From: an uncultured Alphaproteobacteria bacterium
GTDB lineage: Bacteria; Pseudomonadota; Alphaproteobacteria; Sneathiellales; Sneathiellaceae
Reading direction: 5' to 3'
Assembly (NCBI GenBank): GCA_913062525.1
Contig: CAJXWA010000002.1
Span: 1 to 64,000, forward strand
DNA: 64,000 nucleotides
This document shows, in pieces, positions 30,130 to 40,396 of the stretch (positions within the stretch are counted from its first letter, which is position 1; each line of letters begins with the position of its first letter). The position numbers and the translations under genes are program-made. Under the pieces are notes generated by a model that saw only the letters and a list, made by a program, of their open reading frames with translations, ran no database searches and was not told the origin of the DNA.

Positions 30130-31071
30130 ATGAAATACACCCTAAAGCAACTGCTCTATATTGATGTTGCTGCCCGCCACGGCTCTATTGCACGTGCGTC
30201 ACAAGAACTACATATATCGCCCTCATCTATTTCCGCGGCAATTGACGCTGTCGAACAAGATACAAGCAGAGCTTTGTTTGAACGCCTCCCTTCTAAAGGG
30301 ATTACACCCACTCGATATGGTTTGACTTTTCTCGGTCATGCGCGAGATCTATTGCGGGCGAGTTTGGAATTTGAGAAAGCATTGTCCGATCAAAGTCAAC
30401 AAATCGGCGGCTCAATCCGAATGGGCTGCTTCACCCCAGCAGCGCCAATTTTGTTGCCGATTGTCGCAAAATCCATTGCTGATAATTTCCCCGATATCGT
30501 AATAGAGTTTTCTGAAGGTGATACGCCGCAAATATACGAAAGCCTGATAAACAGCGAGTTTGATGTGGCGTTCGCCTATCAAACGATCCCCCCACGCCCC
30601 AATGTTGAGTTCATTCCCCTATTTAACGCGCCACCTCATATTGTGTTGCCCAGTGATCACGCGTTAGCTAAAAGCGCATCCTTAAGTTTGGCCGATGTGT
30701 ATCAAGAGCCAATGATCTTGTTGGATCTTGATCATACCAGAGACTATATGTTCGGATTATTTGGTAAAGACGGCTTAACCCCAAAAATTGCGTACTCATC
30801 AAAATCTGCAGAAATGGTGAGAAGTATGGTGGCGGCAGGGTTAGGGTATTCAATTTTCAACCTAAGGCCGCTGAAGAAGCAACAATACATGGTTGGAGAT
30901 CTGGTTAGGATCCCAATAGCAAATACCTACCAATCAGTCGATTTTGGAATTATGTACCGAACAGACAGCAGGGTAAGCGCGGTGGATCAGGTCATGATAG
31001 ATACGTGTCTTGAGCTATTGCGCAAAGGGGCCTTCGACGGTGCTGTTGTTCAATCAACCAGCGTAATTTAG
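30130..31071 (+). CDS. LysR family transcriptional regulator
   Basis: N-terminal wHTH AARHGSIARASQELHISPSSISAAIDAVEQDTSRALFER. Confidence 0.92.
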   Translation: MKYTLKQLLYIDVAARHGSIARASQELHISPSSISAAIDAVEQDTSRALFERLPSKGITPTRYGLTFLGHARDLLRASLEFEKALSDQSQQIGGSIRMGCFTPAAPILLPIVAKSIADNFPDIVIEFSEGDTPQIYESLINSEFDVAFAYQTIPPRPNVEFIPLFNAPPHIVLPSDHALAKSASLSLADVYQEPMILLDLDHTRDYMFGLFGKDGLTPKIAYSSKSAEMVRSMVAAGLGYSIFNLRPLKKQQYMVGDLVRIPIANTYQSVDFGIMYRTDSRVSAVDQVMIDTCLELLRKGAFDGAVVQSTSVI

Positions 31072-31190
31072 TTCCTCAACAAAATAGAGTAATAACCGGT
31101 CTAAATTATATTTTACGAATGATGTAGATCTAGCATACGGTTTAGCCACAAAAAAAATATTTAAAAATATAACTCTAACAGGAGCCGGGT

Positions 31191-32765
31191 ATGAAAACAT
31201 TGACTTCAGTCATTGCAGCAACCGCTATTGCTGCGCTTACCGCTACAGGGATAGTTAGTGCAGAGCCAAAATCTGGCGGTACACTGATTATGGGGACCAC
31301 GCAAAAGGCAAGGCATCTAAATCCAGCTGTTCAATCGGGTATAGCAACAGCCGTTCCGGGAACGCAAATTTTTGCGACACCCCTGCGCTTTGATGAAAAT
31401 TGGAAGGCGCAACCATATCTTGCTGAAAGCTGGAGTACTTCAGAGGACGGTAAAAGTATAACGTTGAATTTGCGTAAAAATGCAACATTCCATGATGGCA
31501 AACCCATAACGTCTGAAGATGTTGCTTTTTCACTTGAAACGGTAAAACAAAATCATCCTTTTAAATCGATGTTTGCCCCTGTTGTATCTGTTGATACTCC
31601 TGATGCTCATACGGCTGTTTTAAATTTTGATAAAGCACATCCCGCGGCGTTTCTTGCTATGTCGGGTGCATTATTGCCAATCATTCCAAAACATGTCTAC
31701 GGCGATGGACAGAATGCAAAAACCCATCCCGCGAACAGTAAGCCAGTGGGATCAGGACCGTTTAAATTTGTTGAGTTTAAGCAAGGCGAGCATATCATCC
31801 TTGAGAAATATGAAAATTATTTCATCGAAGGGCGCCCGTACCTTGATAAAATCATCATCAAAAATTATAAAGACTCTACAAGTGCTACCTTGGCGATGGA
31901 TAAGGGAGAAATAAATTTTCTGCCATTCATGAGCGCCACTCGGGACATAGCGAGGCTTAAAAAGAATAAGGATCTAGCTGTTACCAATAAAGGTTATGAA
32001 GCTGTCGGTCCGCTCAACTGGCTTGCGCTGAATACGTCCAATCAGTATTTGAAAGACAAGAGAGTCCGCCAAGCTATTGGATATAGTATTGACCGGAATT
32101 TCATAGTTAACGCGTTACACGGCGGTTTATCTAAACTAGCGACCGGCCCAGTGGCTCCCGGCAGTCCTTATTACGCAGCTGATGTAAATAAATTTGATTT
32201 AGATCTGGATAAAGCGAAATCACTCCTCGATGAAGCAGGCTTTAAAGCCGGCGCCGATGGGAAACGGTTTAGTTTGAAAGTTGACTATATTCCGGGCCCT
32301 TCAGAAATGCAGAAGAATGTGGCTGAATATCTTAAGCCGCAACTGAAAAAAGTTGGCATTAACGTAGAACTTCGTGCAGCACCGGATTTTCCAACATGGG
32401 CTAAGCGTGTAGGCGGGCATGATTTTGATATGTCCATGGACATTGTCTTTAACTGGGGGGATCCGGTTATCGGTGTTCACCGGACTTATACATGCGGAAA
32501 TATCCGTAAAGGCGTGATCTGGTCAAATACTCAAAGCTATTGTAATGAAAAAGTTGATGGCCTTTTAACAATGGCAGCGTCTGAACAAGATCAAGCTAAA
32601 CGCATAAGCTTATATCAAGATGTCCAAAAAATTATAGTGGATGATGCTCCGCAAATTTTCTTGAATACGCTTCCGTATCACACAGCCTATAGCAACAAAA
32701 TTGGCAATGCTCCTCTCACAATCTGGGGATCAATGGCGCCAATGGATAACGTGTATATCAAGTAA
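31191..32765 (+). CDS. ABC transporter substrate-binding protein (peptide/opine type, SBP_bac_5)
   Basis: Signal peptide; LAESWSTSEDGKSITLNLRKNATFHDGKPITSEDVAFSLE. Confidence 0.92.
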   Translation: MKTLTSVIAATAIAALTATGIVSAEPKSGGTLIMGTTQKARHLNPAVQSGIATAVPGTQIFATPLRFDENWKAQPYLAESWSTSEDGKSITLNLRKNATFHDGKPITSEDVAFSLETVKQNHPFKSMFAPVVSVDTPDAHTAVLNFDKAHPAAFLAMSGALLPIIPKHVYGDGQNAKTHPANSKPVGSGPFKFVEFKQGEHIILEKYENYFIEGRPYLDKIIIKNYKDSTSATLAMDKGEINFLPFMSATRDIARLKKNKDLAVTNKGYEAVGPLNWLALNTSNQYLKDKRVRQAIGYSIDRNFIVNALHGGLSKLATGPVAPGSPYYAADVNKFDLDLDKAKSLLDEAGFKAGADGKRFSLKVDYIPGPSEMQKNVAEYLKPQLKKVGINVELRAAPDFPTWAKRVGGHDFDMSMDIVFNWGDPVIGVHRTYTCGNIRKGVIWSNTQSYCNEKVDGLLTMAASEQDQAKRISLYQDVQKIIVDDAPQIFLNTLPYHTAYSNKIGNAPLTIWGSMAPMDNVYIK

Positions 32766-32808
32766 GCATGTTGGCTATTTCTAGAAAACAACGGCTTAGG
32801 GGGATCAA

Positions 32809-33786
32809 ATGGATTTAGCCTTGATCTTCCTTCGTCGCCTTTCACATGCGGTCCTTCTCGTTCTCGCTGTTCTTGTGCTGAATTTTCTCCTTATTCATTT
32901 GGCGCCCGGTGACCCTGCAGATGTGATTGCAGGGGAGATGGGCGGTGCGACCGAAGAGATGCTTGCTGAAATCCGGGAACTCTATGGCCTGAATAAACCA
33001 GTTATTGTCCAGCTAGGAATATATTTAGGGCGTGCGGTTCAAGGTGATTTAGGGCAATCGTTCTTTTATAATGCGCCTGTCTCAGAGTTGATATTAGGTC
33101 GCATTGGGCCAACCATTTTGTTGGTTACTGCGGCTTTGAGTTTTGCGATTTTCGTTGGCACATTCTTGGGTGTGCTTGCATCGTACAAACCCAAAGGTTT
33201 TTTAAGCGGATTTGTGACGCTTTTTGCAGTGATTGGCTATTCCGCTCCAATTTTTTGGACTGGATTGATGTTGGTCATCGTATTTGCTTGGCTAATTCCC
33301 GTTTTCCCTATTGCCGGGATGTATGATGTCACATTGGACAACGGTCCCGTTGGCCGTGTTCTAGATATCTTACATCATTTGATATTGCCGGCCTTAACAT
33401 TAGGGATCGTCTATATCGCACAGTATGCCCGGCTAACACGGGCAAGTATGTTAGAAATTTTGGGGTCAGATTATATTCGCACCGCTCGTGCCAAGGGTGT
33501 TAGTGGTCCTAAAATATATGGTTATCACGCCCTTCGAAACGCGATTATTCCCATCGTTACGATTGCCGGTTTGCAATTTGGGAGTATTGTTTCTGGTGCC
33601 GTTTTAGTTGAGACAGTGTTTAGCTGGCCTGGCCTTGGAACGTTAGCTTTTGACTCGATCCTGGCCAGAGATTACCCAACAGTCCTTGGTATTCTTTTCT
33701 TTTCAGCCGTGCTGGTAATTGTCGCAAACTTGATTACAGATATTGTGTATCGGTTTGTTGATCCGCGAATTCGGACCGGAGGTTAA
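32809..33786 (+). CDS. ABC transporter permease (DppB-like)
   Basis: RLSHAVLLVLAVLVLNFLLIHLAPGDPADV; YIRTARAKGVSGPKIYGYHALRNAIIPIVT. Confidence 0.92.
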   Translation: MDLALIFLRRLSHAVLLVLAVLVLNFLLIHLAPGDPADVIAGEMGGATEEMLAEIRELYGLNKPVIVQLGIYLGRAVQGDLGQSFFYNAPVSELILGRIGPTILLVTAALSFAIFVGTFLGVLASYKPKGFLSGFVTLFAVIGYSAPIFWTGLMLVIVFAWLIPVFPIAGMYDVTLDNGPVGRVLDILHHLILPALTLGIVYIAQYARLTRASMLEILGSDYIRTARAKGVSGPKIYGYHALRNAIIPIVTIAGLQFGSIVSGAVLVETVFSWPGLGTLAFDSILARDYPTVLGILFFSAVLVIVANLITDIVYRFVDPRIRTGG

Positions 33787-33787
33787 T

Positions 33788-34666
33788 GTGAGTAGTATTG
33801 AAACCCAATTTATTCCGAAATCGCAACATCCTATTGTAGAGGCCATAAAGGCTTTTCGCCAAAGTTGGGCAGGGATGTTAGGGTTGATTTTGTTGTTGTT
33901 AGTCATCCTTTTTTCTGTTGCCGGTCCGTTTATCTATGCCGTCGATCCATTTGAAATTATTTGGGCGCCTCTAACCGCGCCGGGTGTGGTTGCAAACGCC
34001 CCGTTTGGCACAGACCATCTTGGACGAGATGTTCTCGCAGGTTTAGTATATGGCGGACAGGCGACTTTGTTTGTGGGGCTTACCGCAGGTTTTTTGACAA
34101 TTACGATTGGTATTTTAGTGGGCGCAATGGCTGGCTATTACGGTGGTGGTGTTGATGAGATATTGATGCGCATTACTGAGTTTTTTCAAGTGTTGCCAGC
34201 TCTTCTCTTCGCAATGGTACTTGTAACGCTGTTTACCCCGTCCATTTATGTTGTTTCTGCCGCCATTGGTATTGTGAGCTGGCCGACAACTGCGCGGCTG
34301 ACACGTGCCGAATTCTTGCGCATTAAAAATTTGGAATATGTGAAAGCAGCACAGTCCATCGGCGCGCGAGATAACAGAATTATTTGGCGAGTTGTATTGC
34401 CGAACTCGTTGGCACCGCTAATTGTTTCTGCGACGCTGACAATTGGTGTCGCAATACTCTTCGAAGCTGGATTGAGTTATCTCGGCCTTGGAGATCCGAA
34501 TGCATTTAGCTGGGGGATGATGATTGGCGCCGGACGGGAATATATTCTGGACGCGTGGTGGTTGGTTACCCTGCCGGGTATCATGATTTTTCTAACTGTA
34601 TTGGGCTTTAGTTTAATAGGTGATGGCCTGAATGACGCCTTTAATCCAAGGTTGAGGGAACGGTAA
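33788..34666 (+). CDS. ABC transporter permease (DppC-like), GTG start
   Basis: FGTDHLGRDVLAGLVYGGQ; EYVKAAQSIGARDNRIIWRVVLPNSLAPLIV. Confidence 0.9.
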   Translation: MSSIETQFIPKSQHPIVEAIKAFRQSWAGMLGLILLLLVILFSVAGPFIYAVDPFEIIWAPLTAPGVVANAPFGTDHLGRDVLAGLVYGGQATLFVGLTAGFLTITIGILVGAMAGYYGGGVDEILMRITEFFQVLPALLFAMVLVTLFTPSIYVVSAAIGIVSWPTTARLTRAEFLRIKNLEYVKAAQSIGARDNRIIWRVVLPNSLAPLIVSATLTIGVAILFEAGLSYLGLGDPNAFSWGMMIGAGREYILDAWWLVTLPGIMIFLTVLGFSLIGDGLNDAFNPRLRER

Positions 34667-35655
34667 TGGCACCACTTCTGTCTGTAAAAAACTTGCTGGT
34701 CGAATTTAAAACGCGTGCCGGTATTGCGAAAGTTCTCAACAATGTATCCCTAGATGTTCATTCCGGTGAAATCCTGGGTGTTGTTGGCGAAAGCGGATGC
34801 GGGAAATCAATGACGGCACTCTCTATTATGGGGCTCGTACCGTCTCCGCCGGGCAACGTTGCGGGCGGTACAATTGAACTCAATGGTGAAGATCTATTGA
34901 GCGCCTCAAATAAGCGACTACATCAGATGCGCGGTAAAGAAATTTCAATGATCTTCCAGGAACCGATGACATCACTAAATCCGGTTTTCAAAGTCGGACA
35001 TCAAATCGCCGAAGCAATTTTGCTTCACGAGAAAACCACAAAATCACTGGCGTGGGAGCGATCGGTAAAAATGCTGGACCGGGTTGGTATTCCAGAAGCC
35101 GCCATTCGGGCCAATTCATATCCCCATGAAATGTCTGGCGGAATGCGCCAGCGGGTTATGATTGCCATCGCGCTTGCCTGCAACCCGAAACTCTTAATTG
35201 CAGATGAGCCAACGACTGCATTGGATGTAACAGTCCAAGCTCAGATATTTGATCTCCTGCGAGAACTTCAAAGGGAGACGGGTACAGCTATTATCATGAT
35301 TACCCATGATATGGGTGCAATTTCGGAGCTGGCTGACCGCGTAGCGGTTATGTATGCGGGACATATAATAGAAACTGGGGATACAAAGGATATTTTGTCT
35401 AAGCCCCAGCATCCCTATACGCGCGGCCTAATTGCTTGTGTCCCTCACTTAGAAGAAAACCCCAGCGAGGAACGACCATACTTGGCAGAAATTCCGGGCG
35501 TTGTTCCGCCGCTTACTGACCTTGGGAAGGGGTGTACTTTCGCACCCAGATGTGATTTTCGGACTGATGACTGTACCGGCTCTCAGCCAAGTCTGTCGAA
35601 AATATCTGATCAACATTCAGTCTCATGTTTCAATTTGAATACGGTGGCGAGCTAA
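34666..35655 (+). CDS. ABC transporter ATP-binding protein (DppD-like)
   Basis: [60 protein letters not shown]. Confidence 0.92.
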   Translation: MAPLLSVKNLLVEFKTRAGIAKVLNNVSLDVHSGEILGVVGESGCGKSMTALSIMGLVPSPPGNVAGGTIELNGEDLLSASNKRLHQMRGKEISMIFQEPMTSLNPVFKVGHQIAEAILLHEKTTKSLAWERSVKMLDRVGIPEAAIRANSYPHEMSGGMRQRVMIAIALACNPKLLIADEPTTALDVTVQAQIFDLLRELQRETGTAIIMITHDMGAISELADRVAVMYAGHIIETGDTKDILSKPQHPYTRGLIACVPHLEENPSEERPYLAEIPGVVPPLTDLGKGCTFAPRCDFRTDDCTGSQPSLSKISDQHSVSCFNLNTVAS

Positions 35656-36620
35656 TGAGTATTGAAAATTTGTTAGAAGTGAACGATCTAAAAGTTCATT
35701 TTTCCAAAAAGAAAATGTTCGCAGATCCCGTTGTTGTTCACGCTGTGGATGGCGTTAGTTTTAGTATTCCAAAAGGGAAAACATTCGGCATCGTCGGGGA
35801 AAGTGGTTCTGGAAAAACGACCACTGCTTTGGCTGTTCTGCGTCTTGTTGGTATTACGTCAGGGACAGTTGAACTCGGCGGACAAGAGATTTCAGCGCTA
35901 GAAGGAGAAGACCTCCGATTAGCACGCCGGCAATTTCAAATGGTGTTCCAAGACCCCTATTCGTCGCTTGATCCCAGAAGACGCGTTGGGGATATCGTTA
36001 GAGAACCAATGGACCTGATGGATATTGGGGAAGAAGATGCGCGTGATGAAAAGGTCAGAGAACTTTTCGTCAAAGTTGGATTGCGACCTGAATTAACCGA
36101 ATTATTTCCTCACCAGTTTTCTGGGGGACAACGACAACGAGTTGGGTTAGCGCGCGCGCTGGCAAGTGAGCCAGAATTGATTGTCTGCGATGAGCCGGTC
36201 TCTGCACTTGATGTTGCTGTGCAGGCTCAAATCTTGAACCTCATGCGCCGCCTGCAAGAAGATACAGGGGTAACGTTTCTATTCATCAGCCATGATCTGG
36301 GGGTCGTTCAGCATTTATGTGATCACGTTGCCGTCATGTATCTTGGCCAAATCGTCGAGCAGGCGGATCGTATCACTCTGTTTAAAAATCCGAAACATCC
36401 TTACACACAAGCCCTGCTATCTGCGGTTCCAAGAGTTGACAGTCATGGAAGTCACACGGAACGGCAACATCTGCAAGGTGATCCTCCAAGTCCGATTAAT
36501 TTGCCCAAGGGCTGTCGATTTGCCGGGCGTTGCCCACAAGCTATGGCCATTTGCCATTCTGAGCCGCCTGCACTGCAAGAAATTGGGGACCGACATTTGG
36601 CATCGTGTCATTTGTTATAG
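35655..36620 (+). CDS. ABC transporter ATP-binding protein (DppF-like)
   Basis: GESGSGKTTTALAVLRL; FSGGQRQRVGLARALASEPELIVCDEPVSALDV; TAATG-type overlap with the dppD-like gene. Confidence 0.92.
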   Translation: MSIENLLEVNDLKVHFSKKKMFADPVVVHAVDGVSFSIPKGKTFGIVGESGSGKTTTALAVLRLVGITSGTVELGGQEISALEGEDLRLARRQFQMVFQDPYSSLDPRRRVGDIVREPMDLMDIGEEDARDEKVRELFVKVGLRPELTELFPHQFSGGQRQRVGLARALASEPELIVCDEPVSALDVAVQAQILNLMRRLQEDTGVTFLFISHDLGVVQHLCDHVAVMYLGQIVEQADRITLFKNPKHPYTQALLSAVPRVDSHGSHTERQHLQGDPPSPINLPKGCRFAGRCPQAMAICHSEPPALQEIGDRHLASCHLL

Positions 36621-36655
36621 GAACGAGTTAGGAAGTTAATCGGCCTTTTTCGATG

Positions 36656-38017
36656 TTACGTATTAGCTTTTTTCCATGCTCCCAGAGCGAGGGCAAGGGT
36701 TGGAATGGCGCCATAGAAAAACAGGCTGGCAGAAATACAGATGAGAAGTCCGTGAAAGTCGCCTTCTCCATTCTGTAGGGTGTAGAAGCCAATACCTGCT
36801 GCGATAATGAGACGACCTACGCTTGCGAAAACCGGCCAGAAAACGGCATGGGCTCCTTGGGATGCGAAGTAGAGTGATAACCCCAGTCCGAAAAAGGCAT
36901 AGGCGGGGCCGACAATTGTTAGATATTCAGCCGCTGCAGTAAATACTGCCGCGTCATCTGTGAATATACCAGCCCAGATTTCAGGATATACCGCAACCAA
37001 CAGACCAATTAATCCGCAGATCAGAAACGCCATGCAGCCGCCAACCCATCCGATGTTTTGGGCGCGGTTGATTTGGCCAGCGCCAATGTTACTTCCCACG
37101 AGAGAGATCATGGCAGCCCCTATTCCAAATACGATAGGAACAAGGATAAATTCAAGGCGTGTACCGATGCCAAAACCGGCAAGGGCACTTTCACCAAACC
37201 GACTAACCATGGCCGTAACCAAGACGATGGTAGAAATAGATAGAAACGGATTAATCCCTGCAAGACCGCCAACTTTTACAAGCTCCTTTGCCATATCAGG
37301 GTCCCACAGCAGGCTGTCTTTCGAAAATTGAATGCCGCTTTTACCCGATAGGAGTTTTCGAAAACAAATGAGAGCGCCAATAGCTGCCGCAATCACTGTT
37401 CCGTAGCCGATGCCCGCAATACCAAGTGCTGGCAGTCCAACCCAACCGAGTGACAACGCGCCACTTATAAGAATTTGGAAAATTGCTGTCACAACCATTG
37501 CAAATGCAGGCGTGGTCATATCACCAGCACCGCGGAGTAGGCTGCTGAAAATATTAAACAGCCATAGAGTGAAGACACCTGAGAATACGATGTTTGAATA
37601 GGTTGTTGCATGTTGCAAGCTGTCGCCAGAAGCGCCAATCGCCATGGCAATGTCGGTTACCCATATTTTCTCAACACCAAAGAATATCGCTGAAGCCGCT
37701 AAGGCAAGGAAAGTCGCATGCCAGACAATTCTGTTCGCTCGATCAACTTTACCTGCGCCCATTGCGCGTGCTGTTGTTGCTGCGATGACGCCCCCAATTG
37801 ACCCCGCGCCCAGCATGTTCATGAGCATAACAAAGGGAAATAATACAGCAAATCCAGCGAGCGCTGATGTACCAAGTTCCCCCACATACCACATTTCAGC
37901 GATGGAGACGCATGACATCACAAAAAAGCCGACCATGTTAGGGGCTGCAAGTTTTAAAAGAGTTGGTACGATTGGCGCAGTAAGGAAAGAGGCCTGCTTT
38001 AATTTTGCAGCTGTCAT
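36656..38017 (-). CDS. MATE family efflux transporter
   Basis: 453 aa, about 12 TM; LKLAAPNMVGFFVMSCVSIAEMWYVGELGTSALAGFAV. Confidence 0.9.
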   Translation of the reverse strand: MTAAKLKQASFLTAPIVPTLLKLAAPNMVGFFVMSCVSIAEMWYVGELGTSALAGFAVLFPFVMLMNMLGAGSIGGVIAATTARAMGAGKVDRANRIVWHATFLALAASAIFFGVEKIWVTDIAMAIGASGDSLQHATTYSNIVFSGVFTLWLFNIFSSLLRGAGDMTTPAFAMVVTAIFQILISGALSLGWVGLPALGIAGIGYGTVIAAAIGALICFRKLLSGKSGIQFSKDSLLWDPDMAKELVKVGGLAGINPFLSISTIVLVTAMVSRFGESALAGFGIGTRLEFILVPIVFGIGAAMISLVGSNIGAGQINRAQNIGWVGGCMAFLICGLIGLLVAVYPEIWAGIFTDDAAVFTAAAEYLTIVGPAYAFFGLGLSLYFASQGAHAVFWPVFASVGRLIIAAGIGFYTLQNGEGDFHGLLICISASLFFYGAIPTLALALGAWKKANT

Positions 38018-38071
38018 GGTTTTATCCTGGAAAATTGGGTTTTGTTTTTATTGTTATGCGTATCTATATTT

Positions 38072-38090
38072 AAGTTCAAAAAATGAACTT
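38072..38090. promoter_or_regulatory. Inverted repeat AAGTTCA-AAAAA-TGAACTT (putative HxlR operator)
   Basis: Perfect 7-bp arms in the divergent MATE/hxlR intergenic region. Confidence 0.6.
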
Positions 38091-38140
38091 GTCAATATGA
38101 ACATAAATGTTAGAATTTGGAGAAACAAGGAGCATTGAAG

Positions 38141-38593
38141 ATGAAATGGGATGAGCTAAAGACGGAACCCTGTTCCGTTGCGCGAACGTTGTCGGTAATT
38201 GGTGAGAAATGGACAATCCTCATTTTGAGGGAATGTTTTCGGAAAAATACTCGGTTTGACGGCTTCGAAGCTGCTCTTGGACTTCCCCGTGCTGTGCTAT
38301 CGGCACGCCTAAAAACATTGCAAGAAGACGGTGTTTTGGAAAAAAAAATTAACCCTGAACACGCAGGACGCTTTGATTACATATTGACAAAAAAGGGCAG
38401 GGACCTGCGACCGGTACTCCTTACGATGCTTGCTTGGGGTGATCAATACATGATGGATAAACCGACCATGATTGTAAAACACACACTTTGCGGGTGCGAC
38501 ATCGTACCGGAGCTGTATTGTCCGAAATGTCAAAATAAGCTGGAAGCTGAAGAGACGCGGGTTGTCGAAGTTACGCAGTCGTCACCTCTGTAG
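38141..38593 (+). CDS. HxlR family transcriptional regulator
   Basis: CSVARTLSVIGEKWTILILRECFRKNTRFDGFEAALGLPRAVLSARLKTL. Confidence 0.92.
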   Translation: MKWDELKTEPCSVARTLSVIGEKWTILILRECFRKNTRFDGFEAALGLPRAVLSARLKTLQEDGVLEKKINPEHAGRFDYILTKKGRDLRPVLLTMLAWGDQYMMDKPTMIVKHTLCGCDIVPELYCPKCQNKLEAEETRVVEVTQSSPL

Positions 38594-38704
38594 GTGTTCA
38601 ATGTGCAAAGCGAGGTATCATAAAAATATGATAATAATCCCTTTTTATCTTTAACTCTTCTGTGGTGTACGCATAAGATAAGGAGAATATAAAAAGGGGA
38701 ATTT

Positions 38705-39868
38705 ATGTCTGTTCAAAATATACTGCCGGTTATCGGCCACCTATATGACGCGGCGACAGATATACAGAAATGGCCGGTCTTTTTAGAAAGCCTCGCAGAT
38801 CTTTTTGAAGCAGATTATACGAACATTCTTCATTTTGACCCTTCCGAAGAAAAGTTTAACTTCTGGCTTACCCACGGCGCCGAATTACCTTTGGATATGC
38901 TTGAAAATTTTCAAACGAGATTTGCGGACGACCCTAGGGCAGTAGCATGCGGGAAATTACCTGGAAAACCTTTGTCTTGCCGGCTTTCCATTGGGGAAGA
39001 GGCTTGGCATCAATCCTACATTTATCAGAACATGTTGGAGAATGAACACAGATTTCCCATTATTGAATATTCAATCTCACTCGTTATGCCGGGCGAGGAT
39101 GGAACAATGACAGGACTAGCTGTTATGCGCTGGAAAGATGGGCTGGCATTTACGCAAGAAGACTGTGATTTGGTCGGTGAAATCATTCCTCATTTACGGC
39201 GAGCGATTGATCTTCAAAAACGTTTCGTTAAATCAGATTTCGTCAAGCGAACAGCTCATGCAGTATTGGACCATCTTCCTACGGGAATTATTCTTTCTGA
39301 CGAACATGGGAATGTGCTGCACCAAAATTCATCTGCTGAGGAGATTGCGTCTCGCGTTGACGGTATTTCCATTGTTGGAGGGCATATTCGGTTAGAAAAA
39401 TCCTCGCAAAATTCGGATATGCATCTTGCCATAAAAACGGCCATAACAAGCGCACGGACGGGTGATATTCTTCCGGGTTACACCTTAAGCGTGCCTAGAA
39501 AAACATCCAACGAAAACTATGCGATGTTGATTTCCACGTTATGGGGAAATCATCTGAAATTAGGCATGGGTGTTTTAGATGAGCCTTTGGCTGTTATTTT
39601 CATAACCGACCCTGAAACGCCGCAAGAAGCTCCTGCCGATTTATTACAACGGCTTTACGGTTTTACACCCTCTGAAGCTCGTCTCGTAGAAGGGCTTATC
39701 ACTTTTGATAGCTTGGAAGAGGCCGCCAATGCAATCAGTATTTCAGTGCAAACAGCGCGACAATATTTAAAGTCTGTTTTCCAAAAAACGGATACACAAC
39801 GGCAATCCATGTTAATCAAAAAAATATTATCTTCTCCGATTTGGATGCAAAAACATTTTCAACACTGA
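38705..39868 (+). CDS. LuxR-type helix-turn-helix transcriptional regulator
   Basis: C-terminal FTPSEARLVEGLITFDSLEEAANAISISVQTARQYLKSVFQKTDTQRQSMLIKKI. Confidence 0.85.
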   Translation: MSVQNILPVIGHLYDAATDIQKWPVFLESLADLFEADYTNILHFDPSEEKFNFWLTHGAELPLDMLENFQTRFADDPRAVACGKLPGKPLSCRLSIGEEAWHQSYIYQNMLENEHRFPIIEYSISLVMPGEDGTMTGLAVMRWKDGLAFTQEDCDLVGEIIPHLRRAIDLQKRFVKSDFVKRTAHAVLDHLPTGIILSDEHGNVLHQNSSAEEIASRVDGISIVGGHIRLEKSSQNSDMHLAIKTAITSARTGDILPGYTLSVPRKTSNENYAMLISTLWGNHLKLGMGVLDEPLAVIFITDPETPQEAPADLLQRLYGFTPSEARLVEGLITFDSLEEAANAISISVQTARQYLKSVFQKTDTQRQSMLIKKILSSPIWMQKHFQH

Positions 39869-39993
39869 ATGTTACGCAACCCGGAAAGTTTCTTTATGAA
39901 ATTTATAACCTAGCTACTCCCAAATGAGAGGTCTCGCGAAAATATTTCTCTGTAGACTCTCCATATTAGCAATTGTGGAATAGAGGGTGAATT

Positions 39994-40320
39994 ATGAAAA
40001 ATACTAAAAAAATAGCGAGTTTTATGTTGGTTGGATCTTTTCTTGCCTTGGGGGCATGCCAAACAACAGAAAGCGGTTCCAGTGCGGGACTGGATACATC
40101 CTCACTTTCGTCAGGAGCAAAAATGATTGCTAATGCGGCACTTAGCGACATGTCAGCAGTCAAAAGCGCGTGTCAATCTGGGAAAGATGGTGTTACGAAA
40201 TTGATAACAGCGAAAACAACTAATTTGATGCAATCAGGTGAAAGCTTGGATCCATCAAAGGACGGACCAGAAGCGGGTGCATTCATCGGTAAAAATTGCA
40301 GTTCTCTTTTGTCAGCATAG
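39994..40320 (+). CDS. Small putative lipoprotein
   Basis: MKNTKKIASFMLVGSFLALGAC lipobox. Confidence 0.65.
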   Translation: MKNTKKIASFMLVGSFLALGACQTTESGSSAGLDTSSLSSGAKMIANAALSDMSAVKSACQSGKDGVTKLITAKTTNLMQSGESLDPSKDGPEAGAFIGKNCSSLLSA

Positions 40321-40335
40321 AAAAAAACGGCGAGT

Positions 40336-40373
40336 GTCAGCATGATGGCTTGCAATAGCAACCTCATGCTGAC
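40336..40373. terminator. Long hairpin between convergent genes (possible terminator; A/T tract best placed for the minus strand)
   Basis: GTCAGCATGA / TCATGCTGAC perfect arms with inner TTGC-AATA-GCAA; poly-A on the 5' side (poly-T on minus strand) after an 8-nt gap. Confidence 0.5.
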
Positions 40374-40396
40374 TTCTTACCTGTAGGCATTGAAGG

